Positions 11,248 to 22,893 of a stretch of 64,000 nucleotides of DNA are shown here, piece after piece (position 1 is the first letter of the stretch; every line of letters begins with the position of its first letter). The stretch comes from Bombyx mori (lineage: Eukaryota > Arthropoda > Insecta > Lepidoptera > Bombycidae). Location of the stretch: positions 10,051,501-10,115,500 of the forward strand of contig NC_085127.1 in NCBI RefSeq assembly GCF_030269925.1, read 5' to 3'. Below the pieces are notes generated by a model. It was not told the DNA's origin. It saw nothing but the letters and a program-made list of their open reading frames with translations, and searched no databases. Position numbers and translations under genes: made by a program.

Positions 11248-11357
11248 TGACCGACTGTTGGCACGCGTCGACCTTATCATTTATTGATGTTTGTCTTGTT
11301 AAATCTCGTATTACTTAGCTCTTTGAATTTTGCTTTTTTAATTTTATTATTATTAGG
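11248..11357 (+). repeat. Direct repeat, right copy
   Basis: Partner of 10646-10761. The two share GACCGACTGTTGGCACGCGT through to the TTATTATTATTAGGT tail. Confidence 0.75.
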
Positions 11358-11575
11358 TGCTAAACATCTACTAAGCAATGTCTAATAGTAATCTATGTTT
11401 TTGTTTGCATCATTTTCCGTTTCCGGTATAATCTGTGTGCACGCTGTCAATTCAAGAATAAAGTTATGTTCACTATTGTGCACTCTGTCAAATGTGTATT
11501 AGTTAAAAAGGAATCCAGTAACATCCAAAATACAGTAACCTCCTGTGACAAACAAATTATCAAAGTTAGGTTTCA

Positions 11576-11712
11576 CTGATTTTTATTTTTATTGCTTAGA
11601 ACGGTGGACGAGCTCACAGCCCATTTGGTGTTAATTGGTTACCGGAGCCCTTAGACATCTACAACGTAAATGCCGCCACCCACCTTGAGATATAAGTTCT
11701 AAGGTCTCAGTA
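11576..11712 (-). mobile_element. Bm1 SINE fragment
   Basis: About 135 bp of the 3' half of Bm1 with its A tail (T-rich on the plus strand) and body up to GAGATATAAGTTCTAAGGTC. Confidence 0.75.
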
Positions 11713-12025
11713 CAGTATTGATTCATCATATTTGTACTTATAATTGAAAATCATGTAATTTTAAATGTCTATTATAATTTGAAAATAAACTTTTTAAATA
11801 TAGTTACACATTTAAAATATAATACACAGTATAATTTCGGTACTAATTTCTTTTCATTTAAATGGGTTCCGCATAAATGCTCGGGCTCTATTTTCTTACT
11901 TGTTGCCAAGAATAAAAATTGAAAGAAACTAAGCGAAAGCTACTTTTCTTAACAGCACATAAATCATTGTAGAAAATATTAGCGTAAAAGCACAATGAAA
12001 CCCTAACGCAATATATTTATTTCAG

Positions 12026-12166
12026 CAGTTCTTTTGACAAGGTTTATGAGCAAAATACGGAACAAATTAATAGAGCGAGTACCCTATAAATTCTTTGTGC
12101 GTTACAAGTTGAATTTATGTTTAACCACAACCAACCCTAGTGAGGAAATTGAAAAGATCGCTGCAG
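12026..12166 (+). other. Weak candidate exon
   Basis: An acceptor (TTTATTTCAG) at 12025 and a donor (GCAG|GTAGAA) at 12167 bracket an open frame with mixed charge (K-L-I-E-R-V-P-Y-K-F-F). The frame is also open beyond the donor to a stop near 12237. No family is recognised and a 141-bp open stretch can arise by chance. Confidence 0.15.
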
Positions 12167-12636
12167 GTAGAAAATTGTGGACCCTTCCTGAAATATCGAG
12201 GAGAAAGGCGTTTGATCTTACAACACATCGAACTTAAAAATATTTATCCTTTAGAGTAATTGATATTAAATGAAAAACCACACACCGTTTTGTAAAATTG
12301 AATTCCTATTTTCACAAGATAGTCTGCACAAGATCTTGCGCTATCGCAGCTATAATTGGACCCATTGTTGTACTAATTCAAATGCATACTTCATATATTG
12401 GTTTAACGTCTGCTATTACAATAAAGAGCTAGTTATGTTTAGACGCTGTTCTAGTATACAGAAGGGCTTAACGAATAATGATTATAACACGCTTAAATAA
12501 ACCCTCAATACTACAGGACTCTAGTAGTCCTGAAGGACTCCATTTTTGCCTTAAAAAATAAACAAATCGAACGTGAAGTTAATGTTGTTTACTTACTTAC
12601 TTATTTAGTCGCTTACTTCTACTATTGTCCACAAAA

Positions 12637-13038
12637 TCTATATATTATTAATACATGAAGCAAAAACGTTGTATCCCTTTTTACGAAAATTGCGCGAACG
12701 GAGGAGTATGAAATTTTCCACACTTATAGAGAATATAGAGAAGAAGTGCACAATGCTAATATTTTTTAAAAATAATGCAAAAAAGATACATTAAATCAAT
12801 AAAGAAAACATTACACACACTACATACCATGTATTTGACGCACACACGCATGCATACTATTTATTGTCAAACTTTTGTTCTTAACGTCTGTTGTCAAATT
12901 GAGAATAGATGAAATATTGTTTGTCAGTCTTGGTGAAATTTGTGATTACAGAAGTATAAAATACAATACACAAACAAGTGTCCAAAATTACAATTCCAAT
13001 TATTTATAGTCGAATTTCGACTACTGCGGGACCTCTAG
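12637..13038 (+). mobile_element. Helitron-like element, uninterrupted relative of 8640-10378
   Basis: It starts TC after an A, ends CTAG before a T, and is 402 bp. The 3' region carries a short palindrome (AGTCGAATTTCGACT) shortly before the CTAG end, like the hairpin near Helitron termini. It shares its ends and internal blocks with the element split by the mariner. Confidence 0.7.
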
Positions 13039-14628
13039 TATATATAGTTAGACCTGTTATTAAATCAGCGAAGCCATTTTGTTTTGAAAACCACCACTGT
13101 GTGTACTTTGAACGGTATTGTAACGAGCGACATTACTTTTGAAATTTGTCCGAGAGTGTGGTTTACAAATTCAATTAGCGCCAAAGAAAAGTTCTTTGTT
13201 GATTTTGGCCGGTATCCAGGCATTTCAATTGGGCTTTGCCATTCCAAGCAACACCGTTGTTGGTTCATTGCCATTAATTTACTCTGTTTTCGTGACTGGA
13301 AAGACAATTGGTGATTACTTTGCATCGTACCCTATAGGACTCATTTACGAAACGCTAATTAATTATTCGTTTTGTAATGTTTGTATTTTTTAGTTAAGAC
13401 TTTCGTAACGTAGAAGCTATGAATTGACGTAAAAAATAATTAGATATAGTTTGAAAGTATTCTAATAGAATGAAAAAATATATAAAGTACCGTTTACGTT
13501 TTCTAAGAAAATAACATTTCCTTACAACGCTTAGGTAATCTTAAACGCTAATGTAACATAGATGAGGTAAAACTACTTCACCCGCAAATGTTTTATCTAA
13601 AATACCAGTTCAATGGCGGGAAAAGACGGTCACGAGCAGTTTGTTAGCTTAGGATCTGACTTGTATGCGTACTAAGGAAAACCATTCAAGATTACCTTTT
13701 TCGGTACAAAATCTTCTAGGCAAAAATACAGAAGCTTGGAACAAGATGTATTATATGTTTTTTTGTTTTGTTTTATGTTTATGTTGTATTGTATAGTGCT
13801 TTTTATAGCCATGCGTTCAGAGTTCAAAGGTGAGACAGACGAAATAAAATCATTGGAGATTTCTACCTCATATCTCAAGATGACGTTCATCTTGAGGTAT
13901 TTACAGGCTACAATAACCCGATAATTATTGACAGGCCATGAGCAGGTTTACCGATATAATAAAATGCAATCAGAAAAGAAAAAAAAAAATAAGAAGCTAC
14001 TTACGTACGATTTTCGTGTTACCGTGGAATATTCTGACTGAGCCGTTTGATTAAAATTTCATAATGACAACGAGGTCTCCCGTTTACATCTAAGAGTTTT
14101 TAATCTAATAGTCACAAGGTGATTTAAGCGAAGCGGTGGTGAAACTCGGCATTAATTTCCTTTCATTTTATCCAATTTCCTATCCTTGCCGAGCAACGCC
14201 TTCCACCTCTGAGGTAGATTAAACTCACGTGGAATCAAATACGAACTGCCTAGCTGCCTCCGACAGGAAAATGTTGACTATAGATACGAGTTATAATACA
14301 TTTTTCTGAACTATTTCCTTCTCGTAAATAGCTTCGGTCGTACTCTGTCAAGTCAATATATTCCGTTGAGGTAATCCTTTGACTCCTGCAGCACTAGTGT
14401 GTACATAATCGAGTTTTATGTACAAACGAGTGTTTTTTTCTATAATACAGTGACTAACGTATTTTTTCTTTGACATTATAGTTATATACATTTGATGCAA
14501 TAAATACAATTAATTCCGTCTCAGTACAAAAATAAAACACATAGTGTTGAAACTTTAAAAACGATTTATGCAATAAACAAACAAAAAAAGTGTAACAAAT
14601 TTAATAATGTGCGTGAACATTATTACAG
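13039..14628. other. Upstream region of unc-13, no gene seen
   Basis: This is AT-rich sequence. Frames at 13065-13393 on both strands overlap one another and have no known domain. It probably holds the promoter or the 5' intron of unc-13, but I cannot point to a TATA box or initiator with any confidence. Confidence 0.4.
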
Positions 14629-14729
14629 TGTGCTAAAATGACTTTGGAATATGTCGAATACAAAGAACAGATTTACGTGAATAGTGTAAACGATAAAACG
14701 ATATGGGATGACTCATAGTGAAAAATGTA
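14629..14729 (+). promoter_or_regulatory. unc-13 5' leader with small upstream ORFs
   Basis: A possible splice acceptor (ATTATTACAG) ends at 14628. After it come three upstream ATGs: 14638 (25 codons, stop at 14716-14718), 14703 (ATG GGA TGA) and 14708, which opens an 80-codon frame overlapping the start of the main coding frame. Upstream ORFs of this kind usually lower translation of the main frame. Whether all are in the mature mRNA depends on the unknown transcript start. Confidence 0.4.
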
Positions 14730-17700
14730 ATGTGCTACCCACTATCCGGTCCGAAGATGATGCGCGAAATTCACGACAATGCTGGGGCAGGCGCAGGCGG
14801 CGGGATGGAGGGAAGCGAGGGCGGAGGGAGTGGGGGTGCCGAGGTCGATATGGACGACTGTGGTTCCCTTGCTCTTCCACCAGACTTACCACCTTATTCT
14901 GGCGATTACATCATCAACGATTATATGGAACGCCTCGGCACACGTCTTAACATCCTCGAGACGGAATTGAAATATGCATGGAGGGCCCTCGATCTCTTAA
15001 GTCAAGAATATGTGAGAATGTGGGAACGGTTGGAAAGATTAGAAGCATTGCTCGCAGATCAACAGGGTGTAATATCAACTTTGCTCGATTTCTATACGTG
15101 TCGAAATGTTGTTGCTAGAGATCCAATGACACGGCTCGAAGTTATCCGAGAAATTTTAGGAAATGGAACTGTGGAGGATGGTATAGAAGAAGGGTTGGAT
15201 ATTGGAAGAACTTCAGCACTTTTGGATAGTCAAGAAGAAATAATGGAATCCAACGAAGCATTTTATAAGAGTCTAAACCAAGCGTATAGAGACGATTTGG
15301 TATGTGATGATGCTTCTAGACCTACTTCACAATTGGATATGATATGGGAAGCTCCAGAAGAAACAGACATTGAAATTGTTCCTACAGGTTCAAGACAAAT
15401 TTATAGTTCGACTGACTATAAAGATTATCGCGGTATGCAAGGAGGACCCGGCATCAGCGAAAGAGATTTAGTGCATTTATCAACTTTAAGCACTATAGAT
15501 CAAATTACAGTAGATAAATTACATGAGTTAGATAGGTTAACATCTCAATTACAAAACGAATCTAGAGAGATTAGGGATTTAAAAACCAGGCTACTGACAC
15601 CAGAGCCCAAAATTACAAAAATTGATAGGGAAATTGAAGCAAAAGCTCTTGCAGAAGACGAGAATATAATAAACGAACAATTAAAGGGTGTTTATTCGGG
15701 AGGTGAAGGTTGGGGAATGAATGAAATGATGAAAAGTTTTGATGACTTTATGCTAAATATTCCTAAAGATGGTACTGGTAGAGATAAATCACCATCTAGG
15801 CTGTCACTCACCGACAATGTTGTTGCTGAAAGATCAATGGATTATTTACAACAAAATCTATCGCCTCGTCGAAAGTTCGTCCCCGAAAGAACGACAACAG
15901 AGCCATACACTACAGTAACTGGTCGTTTGGCATATAGTTCTGCTGTTGCAAATGCTGAAATAAATGCAGCAAAGGCATCAAAATCACCTAGTGCTCTGTC
16001 AAGAGAACGATTTGAATACAGTTCAACTTATCAAGTATGTGATGGTTCCAGACCAAATTATTATTCGAACAAAATAAGTCAAAAAACTTTGTCAGATTTA
16101 TACAAAACGAATTCCCAGCAACATTCTCCTCTATCGGTAAATGAAATATATGATGATCCAGTTGATACTAGATTAGATTTGACGTACAATGAAAGTGCAT
16201 TACGTAAGTCTCCTAGTCCACCTCCTCCAGCTCCAAATACAACTGATGTTTTTCCTTGTTTAGAAAATAATAATGATCTATCAGCTAATCATGTTATGTT
16301 ATCAACGATGAATGTAATGACATCTGATAACATGAGGCTAAGTCCCAGATCACCTAAATCACCTAAAACTTCACCAAAACACGTCAAGAGAGACAGTACT
16401 AACATTGTCGCTGCAAAATCTGATTCTGGCCTGTCATCCATGAGCGGGTGGTCAAGCTTAGAAAAGAGTCCCGGATCACCAAAAACAGGCAGACTGTCAC
16501 ATGTTAGTCATGATGTCTACAAAATGAAAATGACATCACCTCAATCAGTGCAAAGAATGCCCTATGAACTTGAACCTAAGCCGTATTTAGAAACTTTAGT
16601 CGACTCATATATGTACGAAAACAAAAATGTGAAAATTGATTATAACTTACGAAGTAACGAGCAATTGTTGAAAAACGTATGTAGTTCAAGAGATTTACAA
16701 AAATTCCAAGATAAGATTGAAAGTGATTATTATAAAAGTGAAATGCATTTTTCGGTAGCCAACCAAATGACACAAGTCACCAATATTGGTGAATATTATT
16801 ATAGTTCAGAAGTTGCCTCAATATATTCTGTCGCTGGAAATAGACAACCAATTTTTACAACAGTTTACAGTACCCCAAGAGGTATGCTTCCTGACGAAAG
16901 GAATTTTTCCGAATTATTAGATAGTAATGAAATTTCTGAATCAGTGCAAAGACCATCAATTGATCCTTATCCTCCAGAACCTAATTATCATGCACAAACT
17001 GTGGTTATGTCAGTAGCCAATACAAATAATAAAAGAACTTTGACTCGAGCAAACACTATGGGAGTGAGTGAATCCCAGTACTTCCAAAATGGTTATAAAG
17101 TATCAGGAACTCGAACTGGTTACCCACCCAGTAATCTTACTGATGCTCTTTCCTACTATCCAACATCAACAAGATATGATTCTCCCAAAAGAATAACGTT
17201 AGAAGATCAACTTTCTTGGCAAGGAGGAAGTAGGTCACCTACAAGCTCACTTGAAACGTCGAGCTTGAAATCACATTCATTAAGCATAACAGAAAGAAAG
17301 CAGTTTCAAACTCAATTGCAACAAGAGTATTTTAAGCAACAACAATTTGATCAACGCAATGGAAATGTGATGCACGAAAATCAAGGATACGAAATACAAA
17401 GTATGAACGAGCATCAAAAAGTTAGAAAAGATCAATACGTAGAATCGGGTGGCATGCTGGTTTCGGAATCTGGGTACCTATCAATTTCTTCTAATTTAAA
17501 AGGCAAAATCCAAGAAAAACAATTAAAGAAACCGAAAAGAACTTCATCGTTAAAGTCTGCCATGTCTTCCATGAGCCAATGGCTACCAGACCTGCATCTT
17601 CCTAAAAAACATAGATCACATTCATTGCCCTCTGGCGTAGACAACGTTGAACAACCAGTCCAGGAGAAATCATTAAAAGAAAGAATAATGTCAGCTCAGA

Positions 17701-19286
17701 GGAGAAAAAAGAAATATCATTTGGTGGCATCGATGTCCGGCTTACTACAGAAAGCGAGACGAAAACATCAAGCTAGTCATCAGTCTTTGTCTGACCCCGA
17801 AACTTCTGAGACCGAATGGTCAGGGGGTCGCTCCAGTGCCCAATCTGAAGACAGCGATAGTGTATTTTCGGATTCTGCTCATGAGAATAATGTTTTTGCT
17901 AAAGTAGCATCTAAACCAAAACAGAGAAAAGTCAATAATCAGGAGATTGTGGAGCAACAACAATTAATTCAGGATTTACAGGAAAAAGGTATAGAATTTA
18001 AGGATGATGACACAGAATGCATAATTGAGGAGGAAGAAAAATTTCCATCTAATAATACTTTACCAAGGGATAAAAGTGATGATATAGATTTCCATTTTGC
18101 TCGTGTTAGTCAGATGAAAAAAGATAATATACAGGAATTAGAGAAATTGGATATTGACACAGATATTTCAAACGTTGACTTATTCGAAGAGGACACCATT
18201 GACCCTAACCAGTCGCCAGCCTCTATATTTGCAACTATAGGCGATGTCAAAAAAGCGAGTATTACATCAGACGATGAAAAAAGTGAAGGAAACAAACCAT
18301 ACAGTGCAAGCTCACAAGAATTTGCAGTATCACGAGCACTGGGTAAATATCGTTTGAGAAAGTCGACATCTATATCAGATGAACAAATGGCCGATATATC
18401 ACCTCCTAAATTAGACAAAGAATTGCACGAACAAAGTAACGATGATAACATGACATCAAAAGAAAAAAAAATTCGCAAGCCCACAACACCCGAGATCGTA
18501 AATAGTTCAGTATCAGAAGAAAATACGATTTATACAGAAAGAAGCCCGTCAATGCAAAGTAGTCGAGGCATTCAGAATAAATTTCAGCCTAGACATCAAC
18601 AAAGTTTGGAAATTCCAAACAAGCATGATGATGATGACAGTCGAAGCACGCATTCTTGGAGAAGTGGATCTAGAGTTTCGTCTAGAAGACAAAGTACAGA
18701 AGACAGTATTGACTCTGAAGACGAATGGTATTGTTATGAATTGAGGAAGTTGGAAGAAATGGAGCACCAATCTCAGTTAGAGGCTGATAGACATGACACG
18801 CTACCGGAAGAGCCCGAATTTGAAGATATTATGGAAGAGCCTCCTGAAGTTTTGAAAGAAAAAATGTCTTTCGTACTCAGGGAATTGAAATTGAAAACAG
18901 CTCAAACGAAGACAAAGTATGATGAATCTCCAATGAAAGAAACATGGAAAGATATAACAACTTTTCCTTCTATCGAAGAAAGTGTTGATAGTACTAAAGA
19001 CCACGACCAAGAGTCTGATGATGACAAATCTTACGCCGACACTGGATCAGGTGAAACATCAGGACCTGATAGTCCTGTTGTAAGTGGCGATGAAATGGAT
19101 GACGAATATGATATGCCTCCGTCACCAATTCCAGCGCGAAGGCAAGTACCAGTCCAGCAAGACACTACTGTTGGAAGCAAATGGAAACTTTTGAAAGCTC
19201 TGAAAGATCGTAAAGCCGAAGAGAAGACAACGGAAACTCCTACAGCGTCAACGCCGTCTGCTGAAAAAGACAAAGTCAGCGCAAGT
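14730..19286 (+). CDS. unc-13: unc-13, large N-terminal coding exon
   Basis: This single exon codes for about 1519 residues of the N-terminal half of a long unc-13 isoform. I use the first ATG (14730) because the same frame has a TGA at 14709. The ATG pair at 14757 is an alternative. After a Gly-rich stretch (residues about 18-40) comes a predicted coiled coil at about 64-120 (core L-N-I-L-E-T-E-L-K-Y-A-W-R-A-L). The long middle is rich in Ser and charged residues, with S-P-K repeats and P-S-P-P-P-P. The end is strongly acidic apart from a basic amphipathic helix, K-W-K-L-L-K-A-L-K-D-R-K, at about 1484-1495. That helix resembles a calmodulin-binding site, as known in Munc13 proteins. Assignment to unc-13 rests on position, strand and phase: the donor AGT|GTAAGT at 19287 leaves phase 0. 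If unspliced, the frame stops at 19334. Confidence 0.82.
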
Positions 19287-21890
19287 GTAAGTTATCTCAT
19301 GCAAAAGTTTCATGAAATTAGAGTTAAAAGTTAAATTTGAATTTAAATTTTTAGAAAGGGCTATTAGGGCTATTGTGGAACATAGCAAAATTATGTTAGA
19401 CTGATAATAACCAGAGCTATACGCAAAATATAACATTTGATCTGCTTTAAACTCTACTATAGTATGATGATACTCGTAGTCATAAGTAAGCTAGATTATA
19501 AAACTTTTTTCTTACGAAATAAGTGGCCCGTGTCAGATGTTAACACCACTGATAATTAATTTCCAGAAATGAAAATGAAGGAACGGAATTATTTTAGTAT
19601 CCAATAAAAAGTTAAACTGTGGTTGTGATATCAAATTATTATTCAACCAATACTATTTTAACTATTCAACATTCATTTTGGTTTTTGACTACGTAGATTA
19701 CAATGAGAAACATTTAAACGCATACAATAAAACATTTTTATAATAATTAATCTATAAAAGCTGATTGTATTTATCATTGGCAATAATTAGAAGTCATAAG
19801 TATAATACCAATATAGATATAAAGCATACACTACGTTATTTACATGGTATTTTAGAACGCTTACGAATGTACTCGAACTGCAGAAAATATACAATTTTAA
19901 AAGCAATTTATTCGCTTTATAAATATTTCTATTCCAATTAATTAAACAGCATTCATACATTATTCAGTATTAAAATAAAAATAGATAAGTGTATTTAGTG
20001 ATGTAATATATTTTTGGCTTACATGGCCATATGAGCTCAAGTCCCGGCGGAGACTGAGCGGTCATTACTAAACGCCCAATATATTTGGCACTTGCTTTAT
20101 CGTCTCGTCTATTAAAATTTGTGTACTCACTGGTGAACGTTGATAGAAAAAAACACAAAGCACACGAATCGAAATATGTATAAAGTCACTCTATTTCATA
20201 TCATCTCATATCACATAGTCAAGATTTATTTACAAATAAATATATGAATTACATATGTTATTATTGAAAACCTGATAAGAAGAAATAATAATCGTCTATA
20301 GAACATTTGAACATTTGAATTCGAAATATTTTTGGAAAATAGCAATTATTTTTAAATATAAAACCCATTTAAAATACATACATAATTATTTATTAATGTT
20401 GTAGTTATTTTCTTGAATCCTAATAGAATCAATTCCAAATCATTGGAGTTAATAAAATTAACTGACATTCATTTCCATTCATTTAATCATTAGTAAAACA
20501 CATAACAGTAGATATTTTTAAAATAATAATTAAACTAACGATTAGTTTATATCCTAAACAATTTTGTTCATGTAAACTCGTGAAGTCATTCTCTAATGTG
20601 TAAGAATTTTTTAAGCTTAGTATATATCCATTAATAACTATTTACACACACACACACGTATTTGTATAACATAGCTGGCACTTTGTGTACTAGGAAAAAT
20701 GTTTAGTAAAAAATCTTTAGGAGTTGAAATATTATTGCTTAGAATTAAATTATACTTTGTTAAATAAACACATACATATAATGACATTTTTAAAAGATTT
20801 ATGAAACAAGATAAACTCTTTTTCTTCTTCTTATTTAAATCATTTAAACTTTTTATCGACTTTTATAGTAAATATCAGAACATAAATTATTATTATTCTT
20901 GACTATAAAACCAGAAAAGACAGTGAATTGAGTGTTTGTTACAATATTTCCTCATTTCGGTTAAAGTTAAACAAAGTTTTATGCTTATGAATAGCACTGA
21001 CTTACCACTACTATTTGTAAAATTTTATTGGCTTTATCATAGAATTAGAAAAAGACGTTAGACTATTAATCGTTCAAAATGATTTATCGATACATTCGTC
21101 ACGTAGAAAATGTAATTGAAGCAGCTACTAAACTCATGTAATTTGAAGAGAAACGTAATGAGTAATGAGGAATCAAGATTTTCGGTTGAGAAGTATAAAA
21201 TATAACATATATACATCATAAACTTATGTGCAGTATAGACCGTCGTCTATTTTACTGTACTGAGTAACACAGAATCGAAACCTTTTTTTAAAATGCATAT
21301 TTAGGCTCTTTGAACTTACATAATTGATTTACCTTCCTAGATATTAATAACAACTGGTTTATATATAATCCAAGCTATTGCCGATGCTGATTGTTTGTAA
21401 CTAGCCAATGCTTGGAACGGAGTTAGCAAGATAATGGTTTTAGGGTGTTACTTTCAAACAATTAATTAATGGGACAGCGTAATATTTTTACATTGTTTAA
21501 TACAGATCCTGATCCAACGATTTTTTAATGTTAATTTTAATTAAAACAATCCATGTATTTCTTACATTGTATGTATGTTTGTAAAACTGGTGTTAATTAA
21601 TCTTGTTTAATACAATTGTGATTGAATTTCCATAAAAATATTGTGTGTTGGACTTTTTAATTAATTATTCTATATATACACAATTCCCATTGATATTTGC
21701 AATAAATTGACATGTTGGTAAGCACACCGTAATTTTTAAAATTTTGAAATGTACAAATAAATACCTTACGAACATTCAACAAATTCTTATGGAAATTCAA
21801 TATTAAAATATTTTGTTTTTTAATAAAGTTTTTATTTTAGTTAGTTTTTATTTTTCTTTTTTAATTTGTTGTTGTTGTTTTTTTTTTTAG
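19287..21890 (+). other. unc-13 intron 1
   Basis: The donor is GTAAGT and the acceptor a long T tract ending TTTTTTTTTAG. It is AT-rich with a short CA microsatellite at about 20645-20660. I see no repeat family or hidden exon. Confidence 0.7.
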
Positions 21891-21934
21891 AATGGATCCA
21901 CCGGATTTAGTGACCAAACAGGCCGAGGAAATGG
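21891..21934 (+). CDS. unc-13: unc-13, small exon 2 (two possible frames)
   Basis: The exon follows a strong acceptor. Joined in phase 0 to the large exon and spliced at 21935 (GTATGT), it reads N-G-S-T-G-F-S-D-Q-T-G-R-G-N and enters exon 3 in frame. Read one base later from an internal ATG at 21892 and spliced 4 nt further on at 21939 (GTGAAT), it reads M-D-P-P-D-L-V-T-K-Q-A-E-E-M-G and also enters exon 3 in the correct frame. The second reading looks more like a conserved helix and could belong to a shorter isoform. The sequence alone does not decide between them. Confidence 0.65.
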
Positions 21935-21938
21935 GTAT

Positions 21939-22802
21939 GTGAATTAATAATTATATACATAGTTTCAAGGGAAAAACATCGTTGTCAATGTATGACAAAA
22001 ATATTGTGCTAATACTATTGACAGTAGAAGTGCAATCACGGAAAGCTGAAAACAACCTAATAGCTAGCCTAATAATAAGAGTTAGTAGCAATGTTCCTAG
22101 TGCCTAGTTCCTAGTGCCTAGGGTGGCACTTAAGGTAAGTCCGGCCTGGTTAGAAGACCCAAAATAAATTTATTTCAATAATTGTAATGAGCTATTACCA
22201 AATCCTGACGAATGTGTGTGGCTCTTTGTTTTAACTTCTAAAACCATTTTGCTTTTTTATTTATTGCTTATATGGGTAGACAAGCTCACGGCCCACCTGA
22301 TGTTAAGTGTTTACCGGAGCCCATAGATATCTACAACGTAAATGCCGCCACCCACCTTGAGATATGAGTACTAAGGTCTCAGTATAGTTACAACGGCTGC
22401 CCTTCAAACCGAAACGCATTACTGCTTCACGGCAGAAATAGGCAGGGTGGTGGTACCTACCCGTGCGGACTCACAAGAGTTCCTACCTCCAGTAATTACG
22501 CAAATTATAATTTTGCGGATTTGATTTTTATTACACGATGTTATTCCTTCACCGTGGAAGTCAATCGTGGACATTCGTTCAGTACGTTTTTCATTAGAAA
22601 AATTAGTACCCGCTAGCGGGATTCGAACACCATTGCATCGCTAGATATGAATGCACTGAACGTCTTATCCTTTAGGCCACGACGAATTCCAAATAGACCG
22701 TATTTAAATTAGAGCAACCGCAACAGGCTGAGAAAATTTACTTGCTAAACTATAGTTATGCACTCCTTAATGCACTGTTCTATTGACATTAAACTTTTAT
22801 AG
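21939..22802 (+). other. unc-13 intron 2, containing Bm1
   Basis: The intron ends with the acceptor TTTTATAG. A full-length minus-strand Bm1 occupies about half of it. The AGTTCCTAGTGCCTAG-like region near 22090-22125 has short tandem copies of TAGTGCCTAG. Confidence 0.7.
22253..22688 (-). mobile_element. Bm1 SINE, full length
   Basis: The copy is about 435 bp. On the minus strand the tRNA-like head carries an A box (TGGCCTAAAGG) and a B box (GGTGTTCGAATCC), the internal RNA polymerase III promoter. The body with TTCTGCCGTGAAGCAGTAAT and an A tail (T-rich at 22253-22266) follow. It lies in an unc-13 intron, antisense to the gene. Confidence 0.9.
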
Positions 22803-22893
22803 GCACCCTGGAGATAATCCATTCTACAGTAACATTGACAGCATGCCCGACATCAGGCCTCGAAGAAAATCGATCCCTCTTGTGTCAGAACTT
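22803..22893 (+). CDS. unc-13: unc-13, exon 3 (conserved pre-C1 segment)
   Basis: Ninety-one nt between TTTTATAG and GTAAGT code for H-P-G-D-N-P-F-Y-S-N-I-D-S-M-P-D and then R-P-R-R-K-S-I-P-L-V-S-E-L. This segment is nearly invariant in Munc13/UNC-13 proteins just before the C1 domain and is the surest mark of the gene's identity. The exon ends in phase 0. Confidence 0.95.

Noticed and set aside
13065..13393. Overlapping open frames on both strands
   Set aside because: Three frames on two strands are open at once, which speaks for chance. No domain, splice site or conserved motif was recognised.
14708..14950. 80-codon frame as a separate small protein
   Set aside because: It overlaps the start of the unc-13 frame and becomes Arg-rich because it is the shifted reading of a Gly-rich stretch. 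Better treated as an upstream ORF.
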